6,157 bases of DNA from positions 1 to 6,157 of the forward strand of contig CANQJX010000110.1 of assembly GCA_947624335.1 (NCBI GenBank). Direction: 5' to 3'. Below, piece by piece: positions 1 to 6,157 of the stretch. The stretch's first letter is position 1. Each line of letters begins with the position of its first letter. Origin of the DNA: an uncultured Marvinbryantia sp. (GTDB lineage Bacteria; Bacillota; Clostridia; Lachnospirales; Lachnospiraceae). A program made the translations under genes and the position numbers. Below the pieces are notes generated by a model, which made no database searches, had not been told where the DNA came from, and saw only the letters and a list, made by a program, of their open reading frames with translations.

Positions 1-398
1 GAGAGCGAAAGCTGCAGATTAAGGGAAATGCAAGGATCGATACGGTGATTCCCTGCTGCCGGTGCCTGGAGGACGTAAAGGTCAGCATCCGCCTGCAGTT
101 TGATAAAGAGGCGGATATGAAGCTGAACGAAGAACAGCGGATCCGGGCGCTGGATGAACAAGTGTATATACAAGGGTACAATCTCGATGTGGATAAACTC
201 GTTTATTCCGAACTTCTGGTCAATTGGCCGTCCAGGGTATTATGCAGAGAGGACTGCGGGGGGATCTGCAGTATCTGCGGAATCAATCGGAATCGGAAGA
301 CCTGCGGATGCGGAGACGATCTGAATGCCAGGGACAGAGAATTGGACCCCAGGATGGCGAAATTTCAGGAGATTTTCAACAAATTTAAGGAGGTGTAA
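1..398 (+). CDS. yceD: YceD/DUF177 family protein, 5'-truncated by the window edge
   Basis: The reading frame is open from the first complete codon at position 3 to the TAA at 396-398, giving 131 residues of a protein that is usually around 160-180, so the N-terminus lies outside the window. The GTG at 45 is an internal valine, because family-like sequence (a G-N-A-R stretch before the cysteines) is already present upstream. Visible family marks are the CxRCL-type motif (CCRCLED, 54-74), a C-terminal cysteine cluster (Cys codons at 243, 255, 267, 276, 303 and 309) that resembles a metal site, and the closing DPRMAKF segment. The family is linked to 23S rRNA accumulation and is typically encoded beside rpmF; its biochemical activity is not well defined. 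It ends 3 nt before rpmF, and its last codons carry the rpmF ribosome binding site, so the two are surely co-transcribed. Family call is confident; function is known only broadly. Confidence 0.93.
   Translation, partial: ERKLQIKGNARIDTVIPCCRCLEDVKVSIRLQFDKEADMKLNEEQRIRALDEQVYIQGYNLDVDKLVYSELLVNWPSRVLCREDCGGICSICGINRNRKTCGCGDDLNARDRELDPRMAKFQEIFNKFKEV
387..395 (+). promoter_or_regulatory. Very strong ribosome binding site for rpmF, inside the yceD 3' end
   Basis: AAGGAGGTG is a nine-base perfect match to the canonical anti-Shine-Dalgarno tail of 16S rRNA and sits 6 nt before the rpmF ATG. It overlaps the last yceD codons and abuts the yceD TAA (396-398). This arrangement fits high, coupled expression of a ribosomal protein. 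Confidence 0.9.
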
Positions 399-401
399 AC
401 C

Positions 402-581
402 ATGTCGATCTGTCCGAAAAATAAATCCTCAAAGGGAAGAAGAGACAAAAGAAGGGCAAACTGGAAAATGTCGGTTCCCAATCTGGTAAAATGCAGCAAA
501 TGCGGGGAACTGATGATGTCCCACAGGGTTTGCAAGAACTGCGGTACTTACAATAAAAAAGAGATTATCGCTCAGGAGTAA
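402..581 (+). CDS. rpmF: Large ribosomal subunit protein bL32, zinc-binding form
   Basis: This 59-residue protein is L32 of the 50S subunit. The basic N-terminus (S-K-G-R-R-D-K-R-R-A-N-W-K, about residues 10-22) is the family hallmark and contacts rRNA. Two CxxC pairs follow, C31/C34 and C44/C47, forming the zinc ribbon of the 'C+' type, in contrast to the cysteine-free paralogue that some bacteria use when zinc is scarce. The MSICPKNKSS start, rather than the MAVPKRK start seen in Bacillus-type proteins, fits a Clostridia/Lachnospiraceae origin. The length is normal for the family. The ATG at 402 is fixed by the perfect ribosome binding site at 387-395, and the stop is the TAA at 579-581. 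A hairpin begins four bases after the stop, which suggests that many transcripts end here. Confidence 0.98.
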   Translation: MSICPKNKSSKGRRDKRRANWKMSVPNLVKCSKCGELMMSHRVCKNCGTYNKKEIIAQE

Positions 582-584
582 TTT

Positions 585-626
585 ACGGCGCGTTTGTCGG
601 ACGGCAAACGCGCCGTTTCCGTTGTT
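585..626 (+). terminator. Probable intrinsic terminator after rpmF (weak U-tract)
   Basis: Positions 585-596 (ACGGCGCGTTTG) and 605-616 (CAAACGCGCCGT) form a perfect 12-bp GC-rich stem with an 8-nt loop. The stem starts four bases after the rpmF stop codon. The downstream tract (616-626) is T-rich but interrupted (TTTCCGTTGTT), so termination may be incomplete and some read-through into plsX is likely. Confidence 0.75.
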
Positions 627-643
627 CCGATGAATAATTAGTA

Positions 644-672
644 TTGATTTTTGCGCGGATGTCCTGTATGAT
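644..672 (+). promoter_or_regulatory. Predicted sigma-A promoter for plsX-acpP-rnc-smc
   Basis: A -35 like hexamer TTGATT (644-649) is followed after exactly 17 nt by the -10 like hexamer TATGAT (667-672), matching 4/6 and 5/6 of the housekeeping consensus. Transcription would start near 679-680, leaving a leader of about 20 nt before the plsX ATG that contains the ribosome binding site. Its place just downstream of the rpmF hairpin supports a new transcription unit starting here. This is a prediction from sequence only. Confidence 0.65.
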
Positions 673-699
673 ATTGGATAGAAATGGAGGAGATACCGG

Positions 700-1710
700 A
701 TGGAAGAAAGAATACGGGTAGCGGTCGACGCCATGGGCGGAGACAACGCTCCTGTGGAACCGGTAAAAGGAGCGGTCGAGGCAGTCCGTCAGCGCGGGGA
801 TATTCGGGTGATTCTTGTAGGACGTATGGAGGTCATCGCGGGCGAACTGAAGAAATACACATATCCCGAAGAACAGATTACGGTGGTTCACGCACAGGAT
901 GTAATCGAAACCGGGGAGCCTCCCGTCAATGCGGTCCGCAGAAAAAAGGAATCTTCAATTGTTGTGGGAATGAATCTGGTCAGGCATGGAGAGGCGGACG
1001 CGTTTGTTTCCTCCGGAAGCACAGGGGCCGTGCTGGTAGGCGGACAACTGATTGTCGGAAGGATCCGGGGCGTGGAACGCCCGCCGCTTGCGCCGCTTAT
1101 CCCAACGGCAAAAGGAGTCTCTTTGCTGGTGGACTGCGGGGCAAACGTGGACGCCCGGTCTTCTCATCTGATTCAGTTTGCGCGGATGGGTTCGCTCTAT
1201 GTAAAAAAGGTTCTCGGCATTCCCAATCCCCGTGTGGGCATCGTTAATATCGGTGTGGAGGAAGAAAAGGGGAATGCTCTGGTAAAAGAGACATATCCTT
1301 TACTGAAGGAGTGCGGGGATTTGAATTTCATCGGCAGCGTAGAGGCAAGAGACATTCCGGCCGGAATCTGCGATGTAATCGTATGCGAGGCATTTGTGGG
1401 AAACGTAATCCTCAAACTCTACGAAGGCGTGGGCGCAACCCTTGTCTCTAAGATGAAAGCGGGAATGATGAGCAGTTTTCGCGGCAAACTCGGAGCGCTG
1501 CTGGTTAAGCCCGCGTTAAAAGAAACGATGAAGGACTTTGACGCCAGCGAATATGGCGGCGCGCCGATGCTCGGCTTAAACGGGCTGGTGGTAAAAACGC
1601 ACGGCAGCGCAAAAAGCGGCGAGATAAAGAATGCGATTATTCAGTGCGTCCAGTTTCAGGAACAGCACATCGACCGGATTTTAAAAGACTTATTTGAGAG
1701 CAGACAGTAA
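700..1710 (+). CDS. plsX: Phosphate acyltransferase PlsX
   Basis: PlsX converts acyl-ACP plus inorganic phosphate into acyl-phosphate, which PlsY then uses to acylate glycerol-3-phosphate, the first step of phospholipid synthesis in most bacteria; it is a peripheral protein at the inner face of the membrane. The 336 residues match the usual family length. Diagnostic segments in order are DAMGGD (10-15), SSGSTGA (104-110), RPPLAPLIPT (127-136), LVDCGAN (143-149), NIGVEEEKGN (183-192), VEARDIP (214-220), EYGGAPMLGLNG (284-295) and KTHGSAK (299-305). There is no signal peptide or membrane segment, as expected. The start is set by GGAGGAG at 686-692, 7 nt before the ATG. It stands 17 nt before acpP, whose product carries its substrate. 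No fapR gene, the lipid regulator often found immediately upstream in other Bacillota, is present between rpmF and plsX. Confidence 0.98.
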   Translation: MEERIRVAVDAMGGDNAPVEPVKGAVEAVRQRGDIRVILVGRMEVIAGELKKYTYPEEQITVVHAQDVIETGEPPVNAVRRKKESSIVVGMNLVRHGEADAFVSSGSTGAVLVGGQLIVGRIRGVERPPLAPLIPTAKGVSLLVDCGANVDARSSHLIQFARMGSLYVKKVLGIPNPRVGIVNIGVEEEKGNALVKETYPLLKECGDLNFIGSVEARDIPAGICDVIVCEAFVGNVILKLYEGVGATLVSKMKAGMMSSFRGKLGALLVKPALKETMKDFDASEYGGAPMLGLNGLVVKTHGSAKSGEIKNAIIQCVQFQEQHIDRILKDLFESRQ

Positions 1711-1727
1711 AAGCAGGAGGGACCATT

Positions 1728-1958
1728 ATGGAATTGGAAAAATTGCAGAAAATTATTGCAGAGGTAATGAATGTGGACGAGGCGGAGATTACGCCGGATA
1801 CGACATTTGTGGACGATCTTGGCGCGGATTCGCTGGATGTGTACCAGATCATCATGGGAATCGAGGAGGAATTTGATCTGGAAATCTCAAATGAAGAGGC
1901 AGAGAAGATTGTCTCCGTGGGCGATGTTGTGGAAGCGATCCGGAACGCTTTAAACTAA
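1728..1958 (+). CDS. acpP: Acyl carrier protein
   Basis: This 76-residue acidic protein carries growing fatty acyl chains as thioesters on a 4'-phosphopantetheine arm and hands acyl groups to enzymes such as PlsX. The attachment site is the serine of the D-S-L motif, Ser35, within LGADSLD (31-37). The following helix, with V-Y-Q-I-I-M-G-I-E-E-E-F, is the acidic recognition helix that partner enzymes bind. Length and the four-helix pattern are standard. The ATG is supported by AGGAGGG (1715-1721), 6 nt upstream. The direct pairing with plsX, with no fab genes between, suggests that this is the main fatty-acid-synthesis ACP, although a second ACP elsewhere in the genome cannot be excluded. A long hairpin follows the stop at a short distance and may lower expression of rnc and smc relative to this normally abundant protein. 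Confidence 0.98.
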   Translation: MELEKLQKIIAEVMNVDEAEITPDTTFVDDLGADSLDVYQIIMGIEEEFDLEISNEEAEKIVSVGDVVEAIRNALN

Positions 1959-1974
1959 GGACGGTGCAGAAAAC

Positions 1975-2044
1975 ACAGATGCAGGGTTTCTGTGGACGAT
2001 GTCTGCTTTGCGGCAGACGGGCAGCAGAATACCCTGCTTTCTGT
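1975..2044 (+). promoter_or_regulatory. Long imperfect RNA hairpin between acpP and rnc
   Basis: Three collinear stems pair: ACAGA (1975-1979) with TCTGT (2040-2044), GCAGGGT (1981-1987) with ACCCTGC (2031-2037), and TTCTG (1988-1992) with CAGAA (2025-2029). They are separated only by a 1x2 internal loop and a single bulged T (2030). Inside lies a second hairpin, GTCTGC (2001-2006) with GCAGAC (2013-2018) and a 6-nt loop. The outer arm totals 17 bp. It ends 19 nt before the likely rnc ribosome binding site. Two readings are possible: a target for RNase III in its own mRNA leader, as known for rnc in E. coli, or an attenuator, since T-rich sequence (2038-2046) follows the central stem. The pairing is seen; the role is inferred. 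Confidence 0.6.
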
Positions 2045-2063
2045 TTGAATTGACAGCTTGGAT

Positions 2064-2068
2064 GGGAG
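2064..2068 (+). promoter_or_regulatory. Ribosome binding site that decides the rnc start
   Basis: GGGAG lies 7 nt before the ATG at 2076 and 7 nt or less inside the frame that would open at the TTG at 2058. A start at 2058 would place this site within the coding sequence, so it favours ATG 2076 and a protein beginning M-A-R-E-I. Confidence 0.7.
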
Positions 2069-2075
2069 AAGAAGG

Positions 2076-2783
2076 ATGGCAAGAGAAATCCGGGAACTGG
2101 AGCAGATGATCGGCTACCGGTTTCGCAAAAAAGAACTGGCGGAGAATGCCCTTCGCCACAGTTCTTATGCAAACGAGCATAAGAAACACCAATTGAAGGA
2201 TAACGAGCGGCTGGAGTTTTTGGGCGACGCGGTGCTGGAACTGATCAGCAGCGAGTTCCTGTATCGTAATTATCCCGAAATGCGTGAGGGCGATATGACA
2301 AAGCTGCGCGCGAGCATTGTCTGCGAAGCGACGCTGGCGCAGTGCGCGGCGCAGATCGAACTGGGAAGCTTTTTGCGGCTGGGTAAGGGGGAGGAACTGA
2401 CCGGCGGCAGAAAACGCGGCTCTGTGGCGGCGGACGCTATGGAGGCGCTGATCGGCGCGGTTTATTTAGACGGCGGCCTGGAAAGCGCAAAGGAATTTGT
2501 GCATAAATTTATCTTGAACGACGTAGAAAACAAACAGCTCTTTTTTGACAGCAAGACTATTTTACAGGAAATTGTGCAGAGTACCTATAAAGGGGAACAG
2601 ATCACTTACCGGCTGCTTCGGGAAGAAGGGCCGGACCACGACAAAGTATTTGTCGTGCAGCTATTTATCGGGGAAAAGGGGTTTGAGGAAGGACGCGGCA
2701 GAACGAAGAAAAGCGCGGAACAGCAGGCTGCGTACCGTACGATCATTACGCTGAAAGGACAACCCGAAAAATTATGTATTTAA
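2076..2783 (+). CDS. rnc: Ribonuclease III
   Basis: RNase III cuts double-stranded RNA; it releases 16S and 23S rRNA precursors and matures or destroys structured mRNAs. The 235 residues are a normal length. The N-terminal nuclease domain (about 1-150) has the signature NERLEFLGD (43-51), and the four metal-binding acidic residues by alignment to E. coli are E47, D51, D120 and E123 (the latter two in AADAMEALIG). A double-stranded RNA binding domain follows, from about D158 to residue 226, with the characteristic G-x-G-R-T-K-K-S-A-E-Q-Q-A-A end (206-219). The ATG at 2076 is preferred over an in-frame TTG at 2058, because GGGAG at 2064-2068 is correctly spaced for it. The last 10 nt overlap the smc start. 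A long hairpin in the leader (1975-2044) suggests possible self-regulation. Confidence 0.98.
   Translation: MAREIRELEQMIGYRFRKKELAENALRHSSYANEHKKHQLKDNERLEFLGDAVLELISSEFLYRNYPEMREGDMTKLRASIVCEATLAQCAAQIELGSFLRLGKGEELTGGRKRGSVAADAMEALIGAVYLDGGLESAKEFVHKFILNDVENKQLFFDSKTILQEIVQSTYKGEQITYRLLREEGPDHDKVFVVQLFIGEKGFEEGRGRTKKSAEQQAAYRTIITLKGQPEKLCI
2754..2759 (+). promoter_or_regulatory. Distant, weak ribosome binding site for smc inside rnc
   Basis: AAAGGA is the only Shine-Dalgarno-like sequence near the smc ATG at 2774, and it lies 14 nt upstream, which is further than usual. With the 10-nt overlap with rnc, this suggests that smc translation depends largely on ribosomes finishing rnc. Confidence 0.45.
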
Positions 2784-5700
2784 AAAGCATCGAAGTTCAG
2801 GGATTTAAATCGTTTGCCAACAAGATGAGATTTCAGTTCCATAACGGCATTACCGGAATTGTAGGACCGAACGGAAGCGGAAAGAGCAATGTTGCGGATG
2901 CCGTGCGCTGGGTGCTGGGCGAGCAAAGCGCCAAACAACTGCGCGGCGCCAATATGCAGGATGTGATTTTTTCCGGCACGGAGAACCGAAAACCTCTTGG
3001 CTTTGCTTCGGTGGCGATTACGCTGGATAACGCCGACCATCAGCTTCCGGCGGATTACGCGGAAGTGACGGTCACCAGAAGGCTTTACCGTTCCGGAGAA
3101 AGCGAGTATCTGATCAACGGAACCGCATGTCGCCTGCGTGACATTCAGGAAATGTTTTACGACACGGGCATCGGAAAAGAAGGCTATTCGATCATCGGAC
3201 AGGGACAGATCGATAAAATTTTAAACGGGAAGCCGGAAGAGCGCCGGGAACTGTTTGACGAAGCGGCGGGAATCGTTAAATTCAAGAGACGTAAGCTGAC
3301 TGCGCAGAAAAAGCTGGAAAGTGAAAACCAGAACCTTGCGCGTGTGAACGATATTCTTTCCGAGATCACAAGACAGCTTGCGCCGCTGGAACGCCAGAGC
3401 GAGAAGGCGCGGCTTTATCTTAAGAAAAAAGAAGAACTCAAGAATCTCGACGTCAATATGTTTTTGCTTGACGACAGGCGCATCCGCACGCAGCTTCAGG
3501 AAGTGGAGAAAAAACTGGAGATTTCAGACGGCGATATCGCGCAGGCAAACGAACGGCTGAACGGCGCGAAAAGCGAATATGAAACCGCAGAACGGGAACT
3601 GGACAGGCTGAGTCAAGAGGTGGAGGAAAAACAGAACCAGATCCATCAGGCGGAAATTGTCCGCCAGCAGCTTGAAAGCCAGATTGAACTTCTGCAGGAA
3701 CAGATACGCTCGGCAAAAGGAAAGGACGAATATTACGCCACCCGCGCAAAGAGCCTGGATGCGGATATTGCGGACCGCAGACTGCAAAAGGAACAGGAAG
3801 AAAAGAACCGCCTGACATTGCAGAAAGAGCGGGAAGAAGCCGAGCAGGCGGAGCAGGAACAGCGGCAGGCCCAGGAGGCGCTGGCAGAAGAAGTGCAGTC
3901 TCTGGAGCAGCAGATTTCCGACGGGCAGAGCAATATGATCGAGATTTTAAATCAGCGTTCCGGAACGCAGGCAAAGCTGCAGCGGTATGATACCATGACG
4001 GAACAGATCCAGATCCGCAGCGCGCAGTTGGCCGGGCAGCTCCTTACGGCAAAGGGCGAGGAAGAAGAACTGGAACGCGGCAGAGCTGCGATGCAGGCAG
4101 AGTATGAAGCGGTTGTGCGCACAATCGAGGAGATGATCGGACAGAACGGCCAGATTGAGCAGAACATCCGGCGGGTACAGGAAGCGATGGCCGCGAAGGG
4201 ACGTGAGATCGAGGAGGCGCAGGCGGAATACCACAAAGAGGTATCGCGGCTGGAATCCCTGCGAAATCTGACGGAGCGCTACGACGGATACGGTATCAGC
4301 ATCCGCAAGGTGATGGAACAGAAAAACAAGGTGCCGGGGATTCACGGCGTAGTGGCGGATCTGATTAAAACAGAGAAAAAGTACGAGACGGCCCTTGAGA
4401 CGGCGCTGGGCGGCAGCATCCAGAACATTGTGACGGATAAGGAAGAAACCGCAAAACGCATGATCGATTATTTAAAGAAAAACCGTTACGGAAGAGCAAC
4501 CTTCCTTCCGCTTACGGCGATCCGCAAAAGAGGCGGCCTGTCAAAAGAGCAGGCTTTGTACGAGCCGGGAGCGGTCGGCGTGGCAAGCACGCTGGTGGAC
4601 GTGGACGAAGCGTATGAACAACTGGCGGAATATCTTCTGGGGCAGACGCTGGTTGTGGACCACATCGACCACGCCATTGCCATTGCCAGAAAATATAAGC
4701 ACAGCCTGCGCATCGTAACGCTGGAAGGAGAGCTTTTAAGCGCGGGCGGCTCCATGTCGGGCGGCGCGTTCAAAAATTCCAGTAATCTGCTTGGAAGAAG
4801 GCGCGAAGCGGACGAATTGGAAAAGAGCATCCGGGAAAAGAACCGGCGGCTGGATGAAATACGCAAAGAAATGGAACAACTGCGCGCAGAGCGAACGGGC
4901 TACCGCGCGGAACTGATGGCCCAGACGGAAAAGCTGCAGCAGCAATACCTTCTGCAAAATACGGCGAAGCTGAAAATAACGGAAATGGAGGAGCAGAAAA
5001 CCAGGACGTTATCGGGGAACGCGCAGCTAAAGCAGGAAGCGGACGAGATCGAAAACCAGATCCGGGAAATCCGTAAAGAGCAGAGCGTAATCCAGGGGCA
5101 GTTGGAAGAATCCAGACAGGCGGAGCAGGATCTGGAAAAGGACATTCTTGGCCGGCAGAAGGCGCTGGAAGAAAAACGAAAGGATCTGGAAGAGAAAAGC
5201 GGGAAAACCGCGCAGGCGAGAACCAGAACCGCGGAACTTGCGCAAAAGGAAGAATTTATTCTGGACAATCTGAAACGTCTGGAAGGAGAACTCTGCGCGC
5301 TCGCGCAGGAAAAAGAACAGCTTGCCGGCGACCGCGAGGAATCCGAGTCGGAGGTTGCCCGCAAAGAAGAACAGATCGGCAGCATCCGTCAGAGTATCGC
5401 GCAGGCGTCGAAGGACGAAGCGGATACCCGCGTTCAAATTGAGGAGCTGCAGAAGCAGCGCGAACAATGCGCCGCCGTCCATAAGAGCTTTTTCCAGAAG
5501 CGGGAGGAACTCGCCGCGCAGATGAGCGAACTGGATAAAGAACATTTCCGGCTGGACAATCAGAAAGAACGGCTGGAGGATTACCGCGAGCGCCAGATCA
5601 ATTATATGTGGGAGGAATACGCGCTGACGCCAAGCGAGGCGAAACAGTACGAGGATAAAGCGCACGAAAATCCGGCGCAGCTGAAAAAGCGGATTGCGGA

Positions 5701-6157
5701 ATTGAAAAACGAGATTAAAAACCTGGGTCCCGTAAACGTGAACGCGATTGAAGAATACAAAGAAACGGCGGAGCGGCACGCGTTCTTATCCGCGCAGCAC
5801 GACGATCTGGTTAGCGCGGGCGAGGCGCTCAAAGACATTATCCGGGATCTTGACAGCGGCATGCGAAAGCAGTTTATGGAAAAATTTGCGCAGATGCAGA
5901 AAGAATTTTCCGGATCGTTCCGGCAGTTGTTCGGAGGCGGACAGGGAACGCTGGAACTGGTGGAGGACGAGGACATTCTAGAGGCAGGCATCCGCATCAT
6001 TGCGCAGCCGCCGGGAAAGAAACTGCAGAATATGATGCAGATGTCCGGCGGGGAGAAAGCGCTGACGGCAATTGCGCTTTTGTTTGCGATCCAGAATCTG
6101 AAGCCGTCGCCGTTCTGCCTGCTTGACGAGATTGAAGCGGCGCTTGACGAGAATAAC
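2774..6157 (+). CDS. smc: Chromosome segregation ATPase SMC, 3'-truncated by the window edge
   Basis: SMC is the core of the bacterial condensin-like complex with ScpA and ScpB; its dimers load on DNA and extrude loops, compacting and separating chromosomes. The frame is uninterrupted for 1128 codons to the last base. Family length is near 1190, so roughly 60 residues are missing. The N-terminal head has Walker A GPNGSGKS (31-38), Arg57 in LRG, and the Q-loop segment GQGQ (142-145). A first coiled coil spans about 170-500 and is very rich in Glu, Gln, Lys and Arg. The hinge is about 520-668, ending in GGSMSGG (658-664), followed by the returning coil to about 980. The C-terminal head starts near NLGPVN (983-988), with signature SGGE (1091-1094) and Walker B ending in D1118-E1119, then the D-loop. 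The ATG overlaps rnc by 10 nt. The signature motif has Met1090 where Leu is usual. ftsY commonly follows in related genomes, but it is not visible here. Confidence 0.98.
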   Translation, partial: MYLKSIEVQGFKSFANKMRFQFHNGITGIVGPNGSGKSNVADAVRWVLGEQSAKQLRGANMQDVIFSGTENRKPLGFASVAITLDNADHQLPADYAEVTVTRRLYRSGESEYLINGTACRLRDIQEMFYDTGIGKEGYSIIGQGQIDKILNGKPEERRELFDEAAGIVKFKRRKLTAQKKLESENQNLARVNDILSEITRQLAPLERQSEKARLYLKKKEELKNLDVNMFLLDDRRIRTQLQEVEKKLEISDGDIAQANERLNGAKSEYETAERELDRLSQEVEEKQNQIHQAEIVRQQLESQIELLQEQIRSAKGKDEYYATRAKSLDADIADRRLQKEQEEKNRLTLQKEREEAEQAEQEQRQAQEALAEEVQSLEQQISDGQSNMIEILNQRSGTQAKLQRYDTMTEQIQIRSAQLAGQLLTAKGEEEELERGRAAMQAEYEAVVRTIEEMIGQNGQIEQNIRRVQEAMAAKGREIEEAQAEYHKEVSRLESLRNLTERYDGYGISIRKVMEQKNKVPGIHGVVADLIKTEKKYETALETALGGSIQNIVTDKEETAKRMIDYLKKNRYGRATFLPLTAIRKRGGLSKEQALYEPGAVGVASTLVDVDEAYEQLAEYLLGQTLVVDHIDHAIAIARKYKHSLRIVTLEGELLSAGGSMSGGAFKNSSNLLGRRREADELEKSIREKNRRLDEIRKEMEQLRAERTGYRAELMAQTEKLQQQYLLQNTAKLKITEMEEQKTRTLSGNAQLKQEADEIENQIREIRKEQSVIQGQLEESRQAEQDLEKDILGRQKALEEKRKDLEEKSGKTAQARTRTAELAQKEEFILDNLKRLEGELCALAQEKEQLAGDREESESEVARKEEQIGSIRQSIAQASKDEADTRVQIEELQKQREQCAAVHKSFFQKREELAAQMSELDKEHFRLDNQKERLEDYRERQINYMWEEYALTPSEAKQYEDKAHENPAQLKKRIAELKNEIKNLGPVNVNAIEEYKETAERHAFLSAQHDDLVSAGEALKDIIRDLDSGMRKQFMEKFAQMQKEFSGSFRQLFGGGQGTLELVEDEDILEAGIRIIAQPPGKKLQNMMQMSGGEKALTAIALLFAIQNLKPSPFCLLDEIEAALDENN

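Noticed and set aside
45..47. GTG as the start of the yceD gene
   Set aside because: The frame is open to the window edge and family-like residues precede it, so this GTG is an internal valine of a truncated gene.
684..1247. 187-codon forward frame overlapping plsX in another phase
   Set aside because: Gly/Arg/Cys-rich out-of-frame reading of plsX, which is full length with all family motifs; no independent ribosome binding site.
2050..2055. Perfect TTGACA -35 hexamer before rnc, suggesting its own promoter
   Set aside because: No TATAAT-like hexamer occurs 15-19 nt downstream; that stretch is purine-rich and holds the ribosome binding site and start codon.
2058..2060. TTG as the start of rnc
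   Set aside because: It would put the GGGAG ribosome binding site inside the gene and add a non-conserved M-D-G-R-R-R extension; ATG 2076 is better supported.
3453..3974. 173-codon reverse-strand frame, Pro/Ala/Ser-rich
   Set aside because: Antisense shadow of the smc coiled coil with low-complexity composition and no recognisable domain.
4900..5385. 161-codon reverse-strand frame, Ser/Cys/Phe-rich, could look like a membrane protein
   Set aside because: Its hydrophobic and Ser-rich content comes from reading GAA/GAG/GCG-rich smc codons in antisense; no credible start or family.
5027..5779. 250-codon reverse-strand open frame opposite smc, rich in Phe, Leu and Arg
   Set aside because: It mirrors the Glu/Lys/Gln-rich coiled-coil codons of smc read backwards. 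It has no family motif, and smc is intact on the other strand.

Overview
This window is a conserved housekeeping block from a member of the Bacillota (Firmicutes), most likely class Clostridia and plausibly Lachnospiraceae. The evidence is the gene order yceD (DUF177) - rpmF - plsX - acpP - rnc - smc, the L32 start MSICPKNKSSKGRRDKRRAN, strong AGGAGG-type ribosome binding sites, and a single-chain bacterial SMC. The family assignment is inference from sequence style and was not checked against a database. Base composition looks even across the window, and there is no sign of a mobile element, RNA gene, CRISPR array or recent transfer.

Layout, all on the + strand. (1) 1-581: the 3' part of a yceD/DUF177 gene, cut by the window edge, then rpmF for a zinc-binding L32. 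The rpmF ribosome binding site lies on the last codons of yceD. (2) 582-699: a boundary holding a 12-bp perfect hairpin that looks like a weak intrinsic terminator, followed by a good sigma-A type promoter (TTGATT, 17 nt, TATGAT). (3) 700-1958: plsX and acpP, 17 nt apart. (4) 1959-2075: a 117-nt gap containing a long imperfect RNA hairpin just ahead of rnc. (5) 2076-6157: rnc overlapping smc by 10 nt. smc is open to the last base and lacks roughly its last 60 codons.

The genes make two functional pairs plus a chromosome gene. YceD and L32 belong to large ribosomal subunit production. PlsX makes acyl-phosphate from acyl-ACP at the membrane surface, and AcpP is the carrier protein it uses and regenerates. 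RNase III processes rRNA and double-stranded RNA. SMC is the ATPase of the condensin-like complex that compacts and segregates the chromosome. The promoter before plsX probably drives plsX-acpP-rnc-smc as one transcript, with the hairpin before rnc able to set the lower expression of rnc-smc relative to acpP.

I found no undescribed multi-gene system. The most interesting element is the hairpin at 1975-2044, which could be an RNase III self-regulation site or an attenuator. The many long reverse-strand open frames, especially across smc, are shadows of the real genes.
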